Assembly (NCBI RefSeq): GCF_000010805.1 | Contig: NC_012522.1 | Coordinates: 4,774,001 to 4,838,000, forward strand | Reading direction: 5' to 3' | Length of the DNA stretch: 64,000 bases | Origin: Rhodococcus opacus B4 | GTDB lineage: Bacteria > Actinomycetota > Actinomycetes > Mycobacteriales > Mycobacteriaceae | Part shown: one piece after another, positions 38,330-47,294 of the stretch | How the letters are laid out: each line of letters begins with the position of its first letter | Position numbering within the stretch: the stretch's first letter is position 1 | Made by a program: the position numbers and the translations under genes | Notes under the pieces: generated by a model | Databases searched by the model: none | Told to the model about the DNA's origin: nothing | What the model saw: only the letters and a program-made list of their open reading frames with translations

Positions 38330-39229
38330 GTGTTCACCGCCGACAACATGCGCTATCTGCTCGAACTGTCGCGGACGGGTCGTCTCGCGGATGCCGCGAA
38401 GCGTCTCGACGTCGACCAGACCACCGTGTCACGCCGAATCACCCGCCTGGAGAAGGACACCGGGACGCGACTCTTCGACCGCGGCGCGTCCGGGTGGCAG
38501 CTCACCGAGGCCGGCCGACGTCTGGTCCCGTACGCGGAATCGGTGGAATCGACGCTGCTCGCGGCCCTCGACGTGACGTCGTCCGCAGCTCCGGGCGCCC
38601 TGACCGGGACCGTCCGGATACTCACTCCCGACGGGTTCGGGGCGTTCGTGTTGGTGCCCGGCCTGGCCGCGGTACGCACCGAGCATCCGGACCTCTTCAC
38701 CGAACTCGTCACGTCCACCACGCACGACGTGTTGACGGGCCGGGACTTCGACATCGCGGTGACGCTCGAACGCCCGTCCCCCCGGTCTGTCGTGGTCCGC
38801 AAACTCGCGGAGTACGATCTTCGTCTCTACGCCTCGCGGCACTACCTCGACACGCACGACGCCATCGCCACGATCGACGACCTGCGTACGCACACGCTCA
38901 TCTGGTACGTCGACGCGTTCCTGGACGTCGAACCGCTGCGGATCCTCGATCGGCTTCTGCCGGACTTCCGGGCGCAGATCCAGACCAACAACATCGCCGG
39001 CCACTACCAGGCGGTGAAGCACGGCGTCGGGATCGCGCCGCTGCCGAGCTACATCGGGGCGCTCGACGAGGATCTCGTGCCGATTCTCACCGACGACTTC
39101 ATCGCCCACCGCACCTACTGGCTGGTGGTGCCGCGGGAGTTGACGCGACTCGCGCGGGTCAAGGCGATCACCGAGGCGCTCTACGCCGTCGTCGACGGCA
39201 ATCCCGAACTACGCGGCGCGGCAGGGTGA
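38330..39229 (+). CDS. LysR family transcriptional regulator
   Basis: A 299-aa LysR-type regulator. The helix-turn-helix occupies residues 10-40 (GRLADAAKRLDVDQTTVSRRI), followed by LEKDTGTRLFDR and the effector-binding domain. The GTG at 38330 is preferred because GGGGAGG lies eight bases upstream; the GTG at 38321 falls on that site. It is divergent from mmsA-alcohol dehydrogenase, the likely target. It ends one base before the convergent LacI gene. Confidence 0.88.
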   Translation: MFTADNMRYLLELSRTGRLADAAKRLDVDQTTVSRRITRLEKDTGTRLFDRGASGWQLTEAGRRLVPYAESVESTLLAALDVTSSAAPGALTGTVRILTPDGFGAFVLVPGLAAVRTEHPDLFTELVTSTTHDVLTGRDFDIAVTLERPSPRSVVVRKLAEYDLRLYASRHYLDTHDAIATIDDLRTHTLIWYVDAFLDVEPLRILDRLLPDFRAQIQTNNIAGHYQAVKHGVGIAPLPSYIGALDEDLVPILTDDFIAHRTYWLVVPRELTRLARVKAITEALYAVVDGNPELRGAAG

Positions 39230-39230
39230 C

Positions 39231-40295
39231 TCACCGATCGGCGGGGGCGGGTCCGGAGCTCTCGCGGACGACGAGTTCGGTGGGGAGGGTGATTTCCCGT
39301 CCCGTCCCGCCGCCGATGATGTCGAGCAGTAGTTGCGCCGCCTCTCGGCCCTTGTCGACGAGTGGTTGCCGGACCGTCGTGAGTCCGGCCGCACGGGCCG
39401 CGGGAATGTCGTCGAAACCAACGACCGACAGATCCTCCGGAACTCGCAGTCCACGTTCCTGGGCGACGTCGATCGCTGCGAGGGCCAGCAGATCGGACGC
39501 GGCGACGACGGCGGTCACGGGTCCGGAGTCGAGCAGCGTCTCGACGGCGGTGCGTGACAGTTCGTAGTCGAACCCGCCCGCTTCGACGACGACGGCGGAC
39601 GACCACGGCACGGTGTGTTTGCGGCAGGCAGACGCGTATCCGGCGAGGCGTTCCTTCATCACGTGGTCACGGGCGGCTTTGATGCGGGCGGCGTCCACGG
39701 GTCCGCCCTTGCCGTCGGGCACGAGGCGGTCGACGAGAAACCCGACCCGCCGGTGCCCGAGTGACAGAACGTGCTCCGCGATCTCCTTGGCGGCCTGCCG
39801 ATCCCGGATTCCGACCCGCGGCAGTCCGCCCGGATTGGGACCGTCGATGACGACGATCGGCAGCCGGCGGCTCATCGCCGTCTGCATCCCGGGGTGGCCG
39901 TCCGGCATCGCGTACGCGAGGAAGCCGTCCACCGCGCCCCGCACGAGGACGCCGGAACCCTCGGCGACACGGGTCGACTCGAGTGGGCAGGGCAGCAGCG
40001 TCAGCGCGACCTCGGCGAGTTCACCGACCTCCGAGATGCCCTTGAGCAACTGCGAGGTGGCGGGATCGTCGAACGCGTAGCGCAACGAGTCGGTGATCAT
40101 CAGCCCCAGCGCACCGACCTGCCCGGTGCGGAGATTGCGGCCCGCGGGGTTGGGTCCGGCGTAGCCGAGTTCGGCGGCGACCTGGAAGATGTGGGCGCGC
40201 CGGGCCGCCGACAGCTTGTGTGGCTGGTTGTAGGCGTATGAGACCGCGGCCTGCGACACGCCTGCCGCGCGGGCGACGTCGTGCATCGTGGTCAC
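39231..40295 (-). CDS. LacI family regulator of cassette 1 (LacI1)
   Basis: A 354-aa LacI/GalR regulator. The N-terminal helix-turn-helix MHDVARAAGVSQAAVSYAY is followed by the hinge region (NPAGRNLRTG) and a periplasmic-binding-protein-like domain. It is clearly a paralogue of the regulator at 57506 (shared AELGYAGPN, QLLKGISE/LLMKGIAE, LGHRR, VIGFDD-type stretches). The GTG start overlaps the stop of the truncated NDH-2 gene (GTGA). It lies on the same strand and downstream of GMC1-ThDP1-isomerase, its likely targets. Confidence 0.88.
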   Translation of the reverse strand: MTTMHDVARAAGVSQAAVSYAYNQPHKLSAARRAHIFQVAAELGYAGPNPAGRNLRTGQVGALGLMITDSLRYAFDDPATSQLLKGISEVGELAEVALTLLPCPLESTRVAEGSGVLVRGAVDGFLAYAMPDGHPGMQTAMSRRLPIVVIDGPNPGGLPRVGIRDRQAAKEIAEHVLSLGHRRVGFLVDRLVPDGKGGPVDAARIKAARDHVMKERLAGYASACRKHTVPWSSAVVVEAGGFDYELSRTAVETLLDSGPVTAVVAASDLLALAAIDVAQERGLRVPEDLSVVGFDDIPAARAAGLTTVRQPLVDKGREAAQLLLDIIGGGTGREITLPTELVVRESSGPAPADR

Positions 40296-41284
40296 GAATG
40301 CCGATCCTCTCCGTCGCGCGGTTGTCGAGCCCAGCTTATCGGCCGGACCGCCCCCGCCGTCCGGGTGTCAGCTCGCTCTGGCGACGACACCGTCATCGCT
40401 CTCCTCACACCGGTCGAGGAGAACGGGCTTGCCCATGACGTTGCGTGCCGCGACTGCTGGTCCGTGACGGTCAACTGTCCCCGCCACGACCCGAGGAACG
40501 TCCACGTCCACGACATCAGCGTGGACAGGCGGCTCCGGAAGCCGACGACGTAGACGACGTGGACGGCCAGCCACAGGATCCAGGCCGGCAGCCCCGCGAG
40601 TTCGATGCCTCCGACCTTCACGACGGCGTTGAATCGCGAGACCGTCGCCATCGACCCCTTGTCCCGGTAGCGGAAGGGGGCCCGGTCGGACGGTGGGCCG
40701 CCGTCTGGGATCTGCTGCGCCGCGTAGCGGCCACCCTGGATTGCGACCTGCGCGACCCAGGGAAGGCGGTCGCGGGCCATCATGTCGCCGATCACGAACA
40801 CCTCGGGGTGTCCCGGGACCGTCAGGTCCTCGCGGACGGCGATCCGCCCGGCGCGGTCGAGTTCGGCTCCCGACTGCTCGGCCAGCTGCCTGGCCAGCTC
40901 GGCGAAGTGGTCGTTGCCGAAGTACGACTGCCGGGCAGCGGCCGATACGATCAGGCTGTCGTACCCGGTGGTGGTCGTTCTGCCCTGATGGGTCGACGTG
41001 ATGGTGCGCCCGGTCAGGTCGATGTCGGTGACGTCCCCGAGCATCACCGAGGCGTTCGACTGCTTCTTCGGCACCATCCGGGTCGACGGTGCGATCTCGC
41101 CCTCGGACAGGATCCCCGTCGCCACCTGGTACAGCAGCGGCTGGAACAGGTGGTGACTGGTGCGGTCGACGACGAGCACGTCGACGTCGGCCCGGCGCAA
41201 CGCCTTCGCGGCGAACAGACCGCCGAATCCGGAACCGATGATCACCACGCGACGACGTGCCACGGTGCGGGCAGAAGTATTCAT
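40292..41284 (-). pseudogene. NDH-2 type NADH dehydrogenase with internal deletion
   Basis: A 330-aa reading frame that begins as a normal type II NADH dehydrogenase (VVIIGSGFGGLFAAKALRR, HHLFQPLLYQVATGILS, DSLIVSAAARQSYFGND) and ends with family sequence (RAGRIAVREDL, EVFVIGDMM, KGSMATVSRF). Between about residues 129 and 131 it jumps from HFAE straight to LAEQSGAELD. The roughly 130-residue NADH-binding Rossmann domain is therefore missing, compared with the usual length near 460. The C-terminal 45 residues are also unlike the family. Short direct repeats GGCCAGCT at 40880 and 40892 flank the junction. It is probably inactive as a dehydrogenase. Confidence 0.75.
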
Positions 41285-41340
41285 GACAAGGCTCTTCCCG
41301 GATCGCGCCTATCGCCATCCGCACTGTTGGTGGGTGAGGC

Positions 41341-41373
41341 GTGCCGCCCGACACCCGGGGTGTCGGGCGGCAC
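41341..41373. terminator. Strong hairpin after the isomerase gene
   Basis: GTGCCGCCCGACACCC (41341-41356) pairs exactly with 41358-41373. It lies downstream of the GMC1-ThDP1-isomerase operon and upstream of the truncated NDH-2 gene. No T-run follows, but the stem is long and GC-rich, so at least partial termination is likely. Confidence 0.55.
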
Positions 41374-41458
41374 GGTGGACACGACGCACCGGGGACTCGA
41401 ATGTCGGTTCAGGACCCAGCGTGTCGCGAGATCACCTGCAGGACCGGTGACGTCGTTG

Positions 41459-42298
41459 TCAGCTGCCCTGGATGCGGGTGATCAGATCTGTGAGGTAGGT
41501 GTAGCTCTTCTTCGCGGCGTCGAGGCCGCCGCACTCGACCGACAGGACGACGTCGTGGTCGGCCTTGTGCAGCGTGGTGACGATGCGTTCCCAGTCGATG
41601 ACGCCGTCGCCGCAGGCGCAGCCGAGCATGCCACGGACCCTGCCGCGCAGTCTCTTCGCGTCCTCGACGCCGATGTCCTTGGCGTGCAGGTGCGTGACGT
41701 CCCCGACGATCCGGTCGAGCCACTCGTGCGGGTCGTTCTCGCTGAGGTAGCTGTTGCCGGTGTCGAGGTTGATCGTCAGCGCCGGGCTGTCGATCAGCGT
41801 CATGATCTTCTCCAGCCGCTCCGGGGTCGCGGTGTACTCACCGTGCGTCTCGATCGCGATCTTGATGCCGCGGGGTTCGGCCACCTTCGCCGCCTCCTGC
41901 AGGGTGTACCGCATCAGCGTGTAGTTCTCCGCCTCGGTGGTCCACGTCGGCAGCGGCCCGTCGTCGACCATGATCATCGGCGATCCGACCTCGGCCGCGT
42001 AGCGGATCGACTGCTTCAGGTAGTCGACGCTCACGTCCGGCTTGGCCAGCGGCGCATGGCTGGACAACGAGGAGATGCTCAGCCCACGCGATTCGGCGGC
42101 GTCCCGCATGATGAGCGGGTCGTCGAGCATCGACCGGGTGTGGAAATACCCGGCCGTGCTCAGCAACTCGCGGCCCCAGTAGACCATCGGCTCGACGTAC
42201 TTGTAGCCGATCTCCGCGGCCCGGTCCATCGCCCAGTCGAACGAGCCGTTCTCGAAGCGCGCGAACTCCAGGTTCAGACCGAGCTTGATCTCACCCAT
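41459..42298 (-). CDS. Sugar phosphate isomerase/epimerase-like TIM-barrel protein (IolE/IolI type)
   Basis: A 279-aa xylose-isomerase-like TIM barrel. Metal ligand positions are suggested by IAIETHGEYTAT (Glu), LTINLDTGNSYLSEND (Asp), HLHAKDIG (His) and DVVLSVECGG (Glu), the usual pattern in IolE, IolI and related epimerases and dehydratases. It is encoded 12 bases after the ThDP enzyme, so it should act in the same pathway, on a keto-sugar or inosose-like compound (inferred). Confidence 0.83.
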   Translation of the reverse strand: MGEIKLGLNLEFARFENGSFDWAMDRAAEIGYKYVEPMVYWGRELLSTAGYFHTRSMLDDPLIMRDAAESRGLSISSLSSHAPLAKPDVSVDYLKQSIRYAAEVGSPMIMVDDGPLPTWTTEAENYTLMRYTLQEAAKVAEPRGIKIAIETHGEYTATPERLEKIMTLIDSPALTINLDTGNSYLSENDPHEWLDRIVGDVTHLHAKDIGVEDAKRLRGRVRGMLGCACGDGVIDWERIVTTLHKADHDVVLSVECGGLDAAKKSYTYLTDLITRIQGS

Positions 42299-42310
42299 GC
42301 CGGCCCCCGA

Positions 42311-44110
42311 TCAGAATCCGCGCTGCGCGACGTAGTCGTCGCGGACCTCGCCGTGGTAGGCGGGGACGGTGATGTCCCACCACCCGGTCGGGTGCATCTC
42401 GGTCCACGGCAGTTCGTGGGCGCTCATCGCCTCGATGATGACCGGGCCCGGCGTCGCGAACGCACGCTCGATCGCGTCGGCCAGCTTCTCCGGGTCCTCG
42501 ACGCGCTCGGCGCTGCAGCCGAGCGACTGGGCGAACCGGGTGATGTCGGCGAAATACGGTGTCCCGTCCAGGTTCTTCCACCCGGAGATGATTTCGCGTT
42601 CCTCACCGAACAGGCTGATCTGGAGGTCCTTGATCGCTTCCCAGCCACCGTTGTTGAGGACGACGATCACCAGCGGCACTCCGAGCATCGCGGCGGTCGC
42701 GATCTCGGTGCCGGTCTGGAGGAAGCTGCCGTCGCCGACCATGGCCAGGACCGGGGTGTCCGGGGCACCGATCTGCGCACCGATCGCCGCGGGCACACCG
42801 AATCCGATGCCGGAGAAGCCACCGGCCACGATGTTCGTCTTCGGGCCGTAGATCGGGAACTCGTTGAACGCCTGGTTCGCGGGGTTGGACGAGTCGGTGA
42901 CCAGGATGCCCTCGCGCGGAAGGGCCTTGCGGATCTCGACCATCGCACGCGAGTTCGTCATCGGCAGGTAGTCGGTGGTGCGCATCGGCCGCAGGTGCTC
43001 GTCCCACTGCGTCTTGAGGTCCTGCAGTTCGGCGAAGTAGTCGGTGCTGCGGTAGTCGAGGGCCGGCCCCAGGTCGGCGAGTGCTTCCTGCAGGCTCCGC
43101 AGGGAGGTTTTCGCATCGCCGACGACGCCGACCTCGACGGGGTAGTTGCGGCCGATCTCGAAGCCGTCGATGTCGATCTGCACCAGCTTGGTGTTCGGGA
43201 TGTCGAATGTGACGCCGGGACGGTACGACGACGTGATGCGGTCGCTGAACCGGCAGCCGACCGCGAGGATCACGTCGGCCGTGCGGGTCACGCCGTTGCC
43301 GGGGATCGACCCCATGTCGCCGCACGGCCACGCGTACAGGTCGTGGTCGGCGGGGAATGCGCCCTTGCCCTGGAAGGAGTGCGTCACCGGTGCTCCGAGG
43401 TGCTCGGCGACGGCCATCAGTTCCGCGGCGGCCTCGGCGTGGATGACGCCGCCGCCGGCCACGATGACGGGACGTTTCGCGCCGGCGAGCAGGCGTGCGG
43501 CCTCGGCGATCACGGCAGGGTCGCCGGTGGCCCGGGTGGCGGGTCTGCGGGCGCCGGTGTCGGGGGTGTAGTCGCCGTACTCGGCCTGCAGGTCCTGCGG
43601 GATGTCGACGAGCACGGGTCCACGCCGGCCCTCGTGCATGGTGTTGAACGCCTGCGCGAGCGCCACCGGAAGCTGTTCGAGGCGACTGGGCTGCCACCAG
43701 CGCTTGACGACGGGTTCGACCATGCGGGGAAAGTTGTTGCCGTGGGGGCGGTCGATCTCCTGGAGAACCCCGCGGTTCTCCATGTAGGTGTGCACGGCGC
43801 CGGTGATGAGGAGCATCGGCATCGAGTCGGCGAAGGCGGTCGCGAGACCGGTGAGGGTGTTGGTGGCGCCCGGTCCGATGGAGGTACAGATCGCGGCGAT
43901 CTTCCCCGAGGCCCGGTAGTAACCGTCGGCCATGTGGGCGGCGCCCTGTTCGTGCATGGCCGGCACCAGTTCGATCTCGTCGGCGCGGTCGACGAACGCG
44001 TCGAGGAGCGCAGTGTTGCCGTGTCCGGGGATCGCGAAGACCTTCTCGACTCCCTCGCGGATGAGGAAGTCGACGACCATCTGTCCGCCGGTGAGTTGCT
44101 GTGTAGTCAT
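42311..44110 (-). CDS. ThDP-dependent enzyme of cassette 1, IolD/acetolactate synthase-like
   Basis: A 599-aa thiamine diphosphate enzyme with the three-domain layout of acetolactate synthase. The catalytic Glu is E54 (AMHEQGAAH). The ThDP/Mg motif runs from MVGDGSFLQ to VLNNGGW. The middle FAD/nucleotide-like domain holds VIVAGGGVIH. IPGHGN near the N-terminus and IPQDLQAEYGDY around residue 170 recall IolD, the C-C hydrolase of inositol catabolism, more than true acetolactate synthase. The C-terminus shares GWWDxxVPAY with its paralogue at 54819. It lies 31 bases after GMC1 and has an AGGAA site. Confidence 0.82.
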   Translation of the reverse strand: MTTQQLTGGQMVVDFLIREGVEKVFAIPGHGNTALLDAFVDRADEIELVPAMHEQGAAHMADGYYRASGKIAAICTSIGPGATNTLTGLATAFADSMPMLLITGAVHTYMENRGVLQEIDRPHGNNFPRMVEPVVKRWWQPSRLEQLPVALAQAFNTMHEGRRGPVLVDIPQDLQAEYGDYTPDTGARRPATRATGDPAVIAEAARLLAGAKRPVIVAGGGVIHAEAAAELMAVAEHLGAPVTHSFQGKGAFPADHDLYAWPCGDMGSIPGNGVTRTADVILAVGCRFSDRITSSYRPGVTFDIPNTKLVQIDIDGFEIGRNYPVEVGVVGDAKTSLRSLQEALADLGPALDYRSTDYFAELQDLKTQWDEHLRPMRTTDYLPMTNSRAMVEIRKALPREGILVTDSSNPANQAFNEFPIYGPKTNIVAGGFSGIGFGVPAAIGAQIGAPDTPVLAMVGDGSFLQTGTEIATAAMLGVPLVIVVLNNGGWEAIKDLQISLFGEEREIISGWKNLDGTPYFADITRFAQSLGCSAERVEDPEKLADAIERAFATPGPVIIEAMSAHELPWTEMHPTGWWDITVPAYHGEVRDDYVAQRGF

Positions 44111-44141
44111 GTCGGTGGTTCCTAGCTGTCGTGGGACGGGT

Positions 44142-45728
44142 TCAGGCGGATGCGGGTTCAGCCGGGGCGGTCCGGCCTGCGGTCGTGCGGTGCTGTGCGG
44201 TGATCGCCTCGGCGACGCGGAAGGCGTTGGCCGCGATGGACAGGGCGGGGTTCATCACGGGTAGCGACGGGAAGAAAGACGAGTCGACGACGTACAGATT
44301 GTCGACGTCGTGGGCGCGGCAGTCGGCATCGAGCACCGAGGTGGCAGGGTCGGTTCCGGCCCGCACGGTGCCGGCCTGGTGGGAGTTGACCTCGATGCCG
44401 GTGCCCTGGCTGAAGACGAACGGATAGCCGATCTTCCGGAGGATCTTGCGTACCTCCCGGACGAGGACCTCGTGGGCGCGAGTGTTGTTGGGGATCCATG
44501 CGATCTGGATGTTGCCGTCGTCGGTGAGCGTGACGCGGTTGTCCGGATCGGGCAGATCCTCGGTGAACAGCCACCAGTCCATGCTGCGGGCGGTGGCCTG
44601 GCTCAGCGCCCACTTGGGGATCAGCGGCCGCTGGCCCTTGATCATCTCGCCCTGCAACTTGCCGATGAGCTGCACGTGACCGAGTGGGTAGGGGTGATCC
44701 GCGGTGCCCTGAGCGTAGAAATCGTTGATGTACAACGTCTTCTGGAACTCGGACGTGTTCTTCTTCAGCGGGTTGATGCCGACCATGATGGAGTTGTTGT
44801 GCACCATGTAGTTTCGTCCGACCATGCCGGAGGAGTTGGCAAGACCGTCCGGGTGCGCGGCGTTCGCCGACCGGAGCAGCAGCGCCGCCGAGTTGACGGC
44901 GCCACAGGACACCACGACGGTGCGGGCGTCGACGACGAGTTCGGCACCGCGGTGCCGGAGTCGTACGCCGGTGGCCTGTTTCCCGGTCTCGTCGGTGAGG
45001 ACGCGCTCGGCGTACGCGTTGGTCAGCAGTTCCACCGAGCCGGACGCAACGGCCGGCCGGACGCAGCGCACATCCGCATCCGACTTCGCCAGCAACCGGC
45101 AGGGGAATCCGTCGCAGGTCTGACATCGGATGCATCCGCCGCCGTCCCGCAGGTCGATGCCCAGTGGGATGTTCGACGGGGTGTACCCGAGACGCCGCAG
45201 TGCGTCGGCCGCCTCCTGCACCGGCGGCTCGTGACCGATGGCAGGGTAGGGGAACGGCTCGTCGCGGGGGAGCGTCGGGTCGTCGGTGTGATCGCCGTGA
45301 ACCCGGTAGACCTCTTCTGCACGTGCGTAATACGGCGCGAATTCGTCGTACGAGAACGGCCACTCCGGAGATTCGCCGGCCTCGTGCTGCGTCGACTGGA
45401 AGTCTTCACGCCGGAACCGCACCAGCGACGAGCCGTACAGCTTCGTGTTCCCGCCCACGTAGTAGTACGTGCCGGGGCTGAACGGCCTGCCCTCGGTGTC
45501 GTACCACTGCTCGGCGTTCGCGTACCGGTGCCCCTCGAAGACATCCTGCGGGCTCCAGTTCTGCTTCTCCTGCGGCAGGAAGTCGCCGCGTTCGATCAGA
45601 AGCACGTCGACTCCCGAGTCTGCGAGCGCGTAGGCGAGCGTTCCGCCGCCCATACCGCTGCCGACGATGACGACGTCGTAGCCGTGTTTGCTCGGGCCTG
45701 TGGGCTCCCCCGCGGATGCGTCTCTCAT
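44142..45728 (-). CDS. GMC oxidoreductase 1, pyranose/C-glycoside oxidase-like
   Basis: A 528-aa FAD-dependent GMC oxidoreductase. The dinucleotide motif is VVIVGSGMGGGTLAYALA; GGNTKLYGSSLVRFR follows. The C-terminal catalytic His and Asn are suggested by EVNSHQAGT and MNPALSIAAN. It resembles actinobacterial pyranose/C-glycoside 3-oxidases. Residues 199-210 form C-x2-C-x2-C-x4-C (CIRCQTCDGFPC), a possible metal or cluster site. The likely reaction is oxidation of a sugar or cyclitol hydroxyl to a ketone. GAGGAG precedes the ATG, and a LacI-type operator lies 80 bases upstream. Confidence 0.87.
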   Translation of the reverse strand: MRDASAGEPTGPSKHGYDVVIVGSGMGGGTLAYALADSGVDVLLIERGDFLPQEKQNWSPQDVFEGHRYANAEQWYDTEGRPFSPGTYYYVGGNTKLYGSSLVRFRREDFQSTQHEAGESPEWPFSYDEFAPYYARAEEVYRVHGDHTDDPTLPRDEPFPYPAIGHEPPVQEAADALRRLGYTPSNIPLGIDLRDGGGCIRCQTCDGFPCRLLAKSDADVRCVRPAVASGSVELLTNAYAERVLTDETGKQATGVRLRHRGAELVVDARTVVVSCGAVNSAALLLRSANAAHPDGLANSSGMVGRNYMVHNNSIMVGINPLKKNTSEFQKTLYINDFYAQGTADHPYPLGHVQLIGKLQGEMIKGQRPLIPKWALSQATARSMDWWLFTEDLPDPDNRVTLTDDGNIQIAWIPNNTRAHEVLVREVRKILRKIGYPFVFSQGTGIEVNSHQAGTVRAGTDPATSVLDADCRAHDVDNLYVVDSSFFPSLPVMNPALSIAANAFRVAEAITAQHRTTAGRTAPAEPASA

Positions 45729-45807
45729 GGGTCCTGCTCCTCGGTCGTAGAGAGTGGTGTCAACGTTCTGCCGGGCGGGTCGACACGAACCGGCAGTCGG
45801 TGATGTG

Positions 45808-45821
45808 GTTATACGTATAAC
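45808..45821. promoter_or_regulatory. LacI-type operator upstream of GMC1
   Basis: GTTATACGTATAAC is a perfect 14-bp palindrome with the central CG typical of LacI/GalR operators. It is placed 80 bases upstream of the GMC1 start in the 171-base region between GMC1 and aspA. It shares its architecture with sites at 51886, 57338 and 57360. Confidence 0.7.
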
Positions 45822-45899
45822 TAAAGGTTAGCGGCAGCGTGGTGGATGTCAACCCCGCACGGGCGACTCGTCCTCGGTGGGACGAGCTGCCCGTGGCCG

Positions 45900-47294
45900 T
45901 CAGGGCACGAGCGGCCGAGTGAGGTTCTCCGGCCGCAGCACGTCGTCGAGCTGCTCGGGGCTGAGCAGCCCTCGCTCGAGCACGAGCGCGGAGACGGTGC
46001 GACCGGTCGCGAGGGCGTCGGCTGCGATGGCGGTGGCCGCGGTGTACCCGATGTGCGGGTTGAGGGCCGTGACCACGCCGATCGACGCGTCCACCATGTT
46101 CTTCAGATGCTCGACGTTCGCGCCGATGCCGACTACGCAGCGCTCCCGCAGGACGGTGCATCCGCGGGTGAGCAGTTCGATCGTCTCGAACAGGCTGTGC
46201 GCGATGACCGGCTCGAACGCGTTGAGCTGAAGCTGCCCGCCCTCGGCCGCCATCGTCACGGTCAGGTCGTTGCCCACCACCCGGAAGGCGATCTGGTTCA
46301 CCACCTCCGGGATCACCGGGTTCACCTTCCCCGGCATGATCGACGACCCCGCCTGCACGGGCGGCAACGTGATCTCACCGAATCCGGCGCGCGGACCCGA
46401 CGACAGGAGCCGGAGATCGTTGCAGATCTTGGACAGCTTCACCGCGGTGCGCTTGAGCACCCCGGACAGCTGGACGAACGCCCCGACGTCCTGGGTGGCC
46501 TCGATCAGGTCGGACGCCGTCGTCACCTCGATCCCGGTGATCGCGGCAAGATGCTCGCGCACCCGCCACGCGTACTCGTGGTGCGCGTTGAGTCCGGTCC
46601 CGATCGCCGTTCCGCCCAGGTTGATCTCGGAGATGAGCGTCGCCGCCTCCCCGAGCCGCTGGGAATCCTCGTCGATCATGAGCGCGAACGTCGCGATTTC
46701 CTGCCCCAGGGTCATCGGGACCGCGTCCTGCAACTGGGTGCGGCCGACCTTGAGGACGTCGGAGAACTCCGCAGACTTCACGGCGAACGCCGCAGCCAGG
46801 TCCTGCATCGCCGCCCGCAGCCGGGTCAACGCCGTCTGGAGGCCGGCCTTGATCGCGGTGGGGTAGACGTCGTTCGTGCTCTGGCTCAGGTTCACGTGCT
46901 CGAGCGGATGGAGATGCTCGTAGCGGCCTTTTCGGTGGCCGAGAAATTCCAGCGCCCGGTTGGCCACCACCTCGTTCGCGTTCATGTTCGTCGACGTGCC
47001 GGCGCCGCCCTGGATGACGTCCACCACGAACTGGTCGCGCAGCGCGCCCGCCCGGATCTCCTCGCAGGCCGCCACGATGGCGTCCGCCTCGCGCCGCGGC
47101 AGCAGTCCGAGTCCGGCGTTGGCCAGCGCCGCCGCCTGCTTGACGGACGCCAGCGCCGACACGAGGTCGGGATGACTGGCCAGCGGGATGCCGGTGATCG
47201 GGAAGTTCTCCGTCGCCCGCAGTGTGTGGATGCCGTAATAGGCGTCGTCCGGGACCTCGCGGTCGCCGAGGAGATCGTGTTCGATGCGGGTCAT
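45900..47294 (-). CDS. aspA: Aspartate ammonia-lyase
   Basis: A 464-aa member of the aspartase/fumarase superfamily. The signature loop is present as GSSIMPGKVNP, with GGAGTSTNMNANEV and NLSQSTNDVYPTA as the other active-site regions. Fumarase class II differs in length and N-terminus, so aspartase is preferred. The ATG overlaps the HisD-like stop (ATGA), so the two are one transcript. Confidence 0.9.
   Translation of the reverse strand: MTRIEHDLLGDREVPDDAYYGIHTLRATENFPITGIPLASHPDLVSALASVKQAAALANAGLGLLPRREADAIVAACEEIRAGALRDQFVVDVIQGGAGTSTNMNANEVVANRALEFLGHRKGRYEHLHPLEHVNLSQSTNDVYPTAIKAGLQTALTRLRAAMQDLAAAFAVKSAEFSDVLKVGRTQLQDAVPMTLGQEIATFALMIDEDSQRLGEAATLISEINLGGTAIGTGLNAHHEYAWRVREHLAAITGIEVTTASDLIEATQDVGAFVQLSGVLKRTAVKLSKICNDLRLLSSGPRAGFGEITLPPVQAGSSIMPGKVNPVIPEVVNQIAFRVVGNDLTVTMAAEGGQLQLNAFEPVIAHSLFETIELLTRGCTVLRERCVVGIGANVEHLKNMVDASIGVVTALNPHIGYTAATAIAADALATGRTVSALVLERGLLSPEQLDDVLRPENLTRPLVP

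Noticed and set aside
36700..39567. 955-codon open frame on the plus strand
   Set aside because: Antisense to mmsA and out of frame with the LysR gene; low-complexity composition and no recognisable motif.
40292..41284. Functional NADH dehydrogenase ndh
   Set aside because: The NADH-binding Rossmann domain is absent and the C-terminus is altered.
42311..44110. Large subunit of acetolactate synthase for branched-chain amino acids
   Set aside because: No ilvN or ilvC follows, a second paralogue sits in a similar catabolic cassette, and the GHGN and PQDLQAE stretches look IolD-like.
40445..44125. 1226-codon open frame on the plus strand
   Set aside because: Antisense to the truncated NDH-2, isomerase and ThDP1 genes. 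Its product is rich in Arg, Val, Asp and Gly with no domain, as expected from a high-GC frame opposite real genes.
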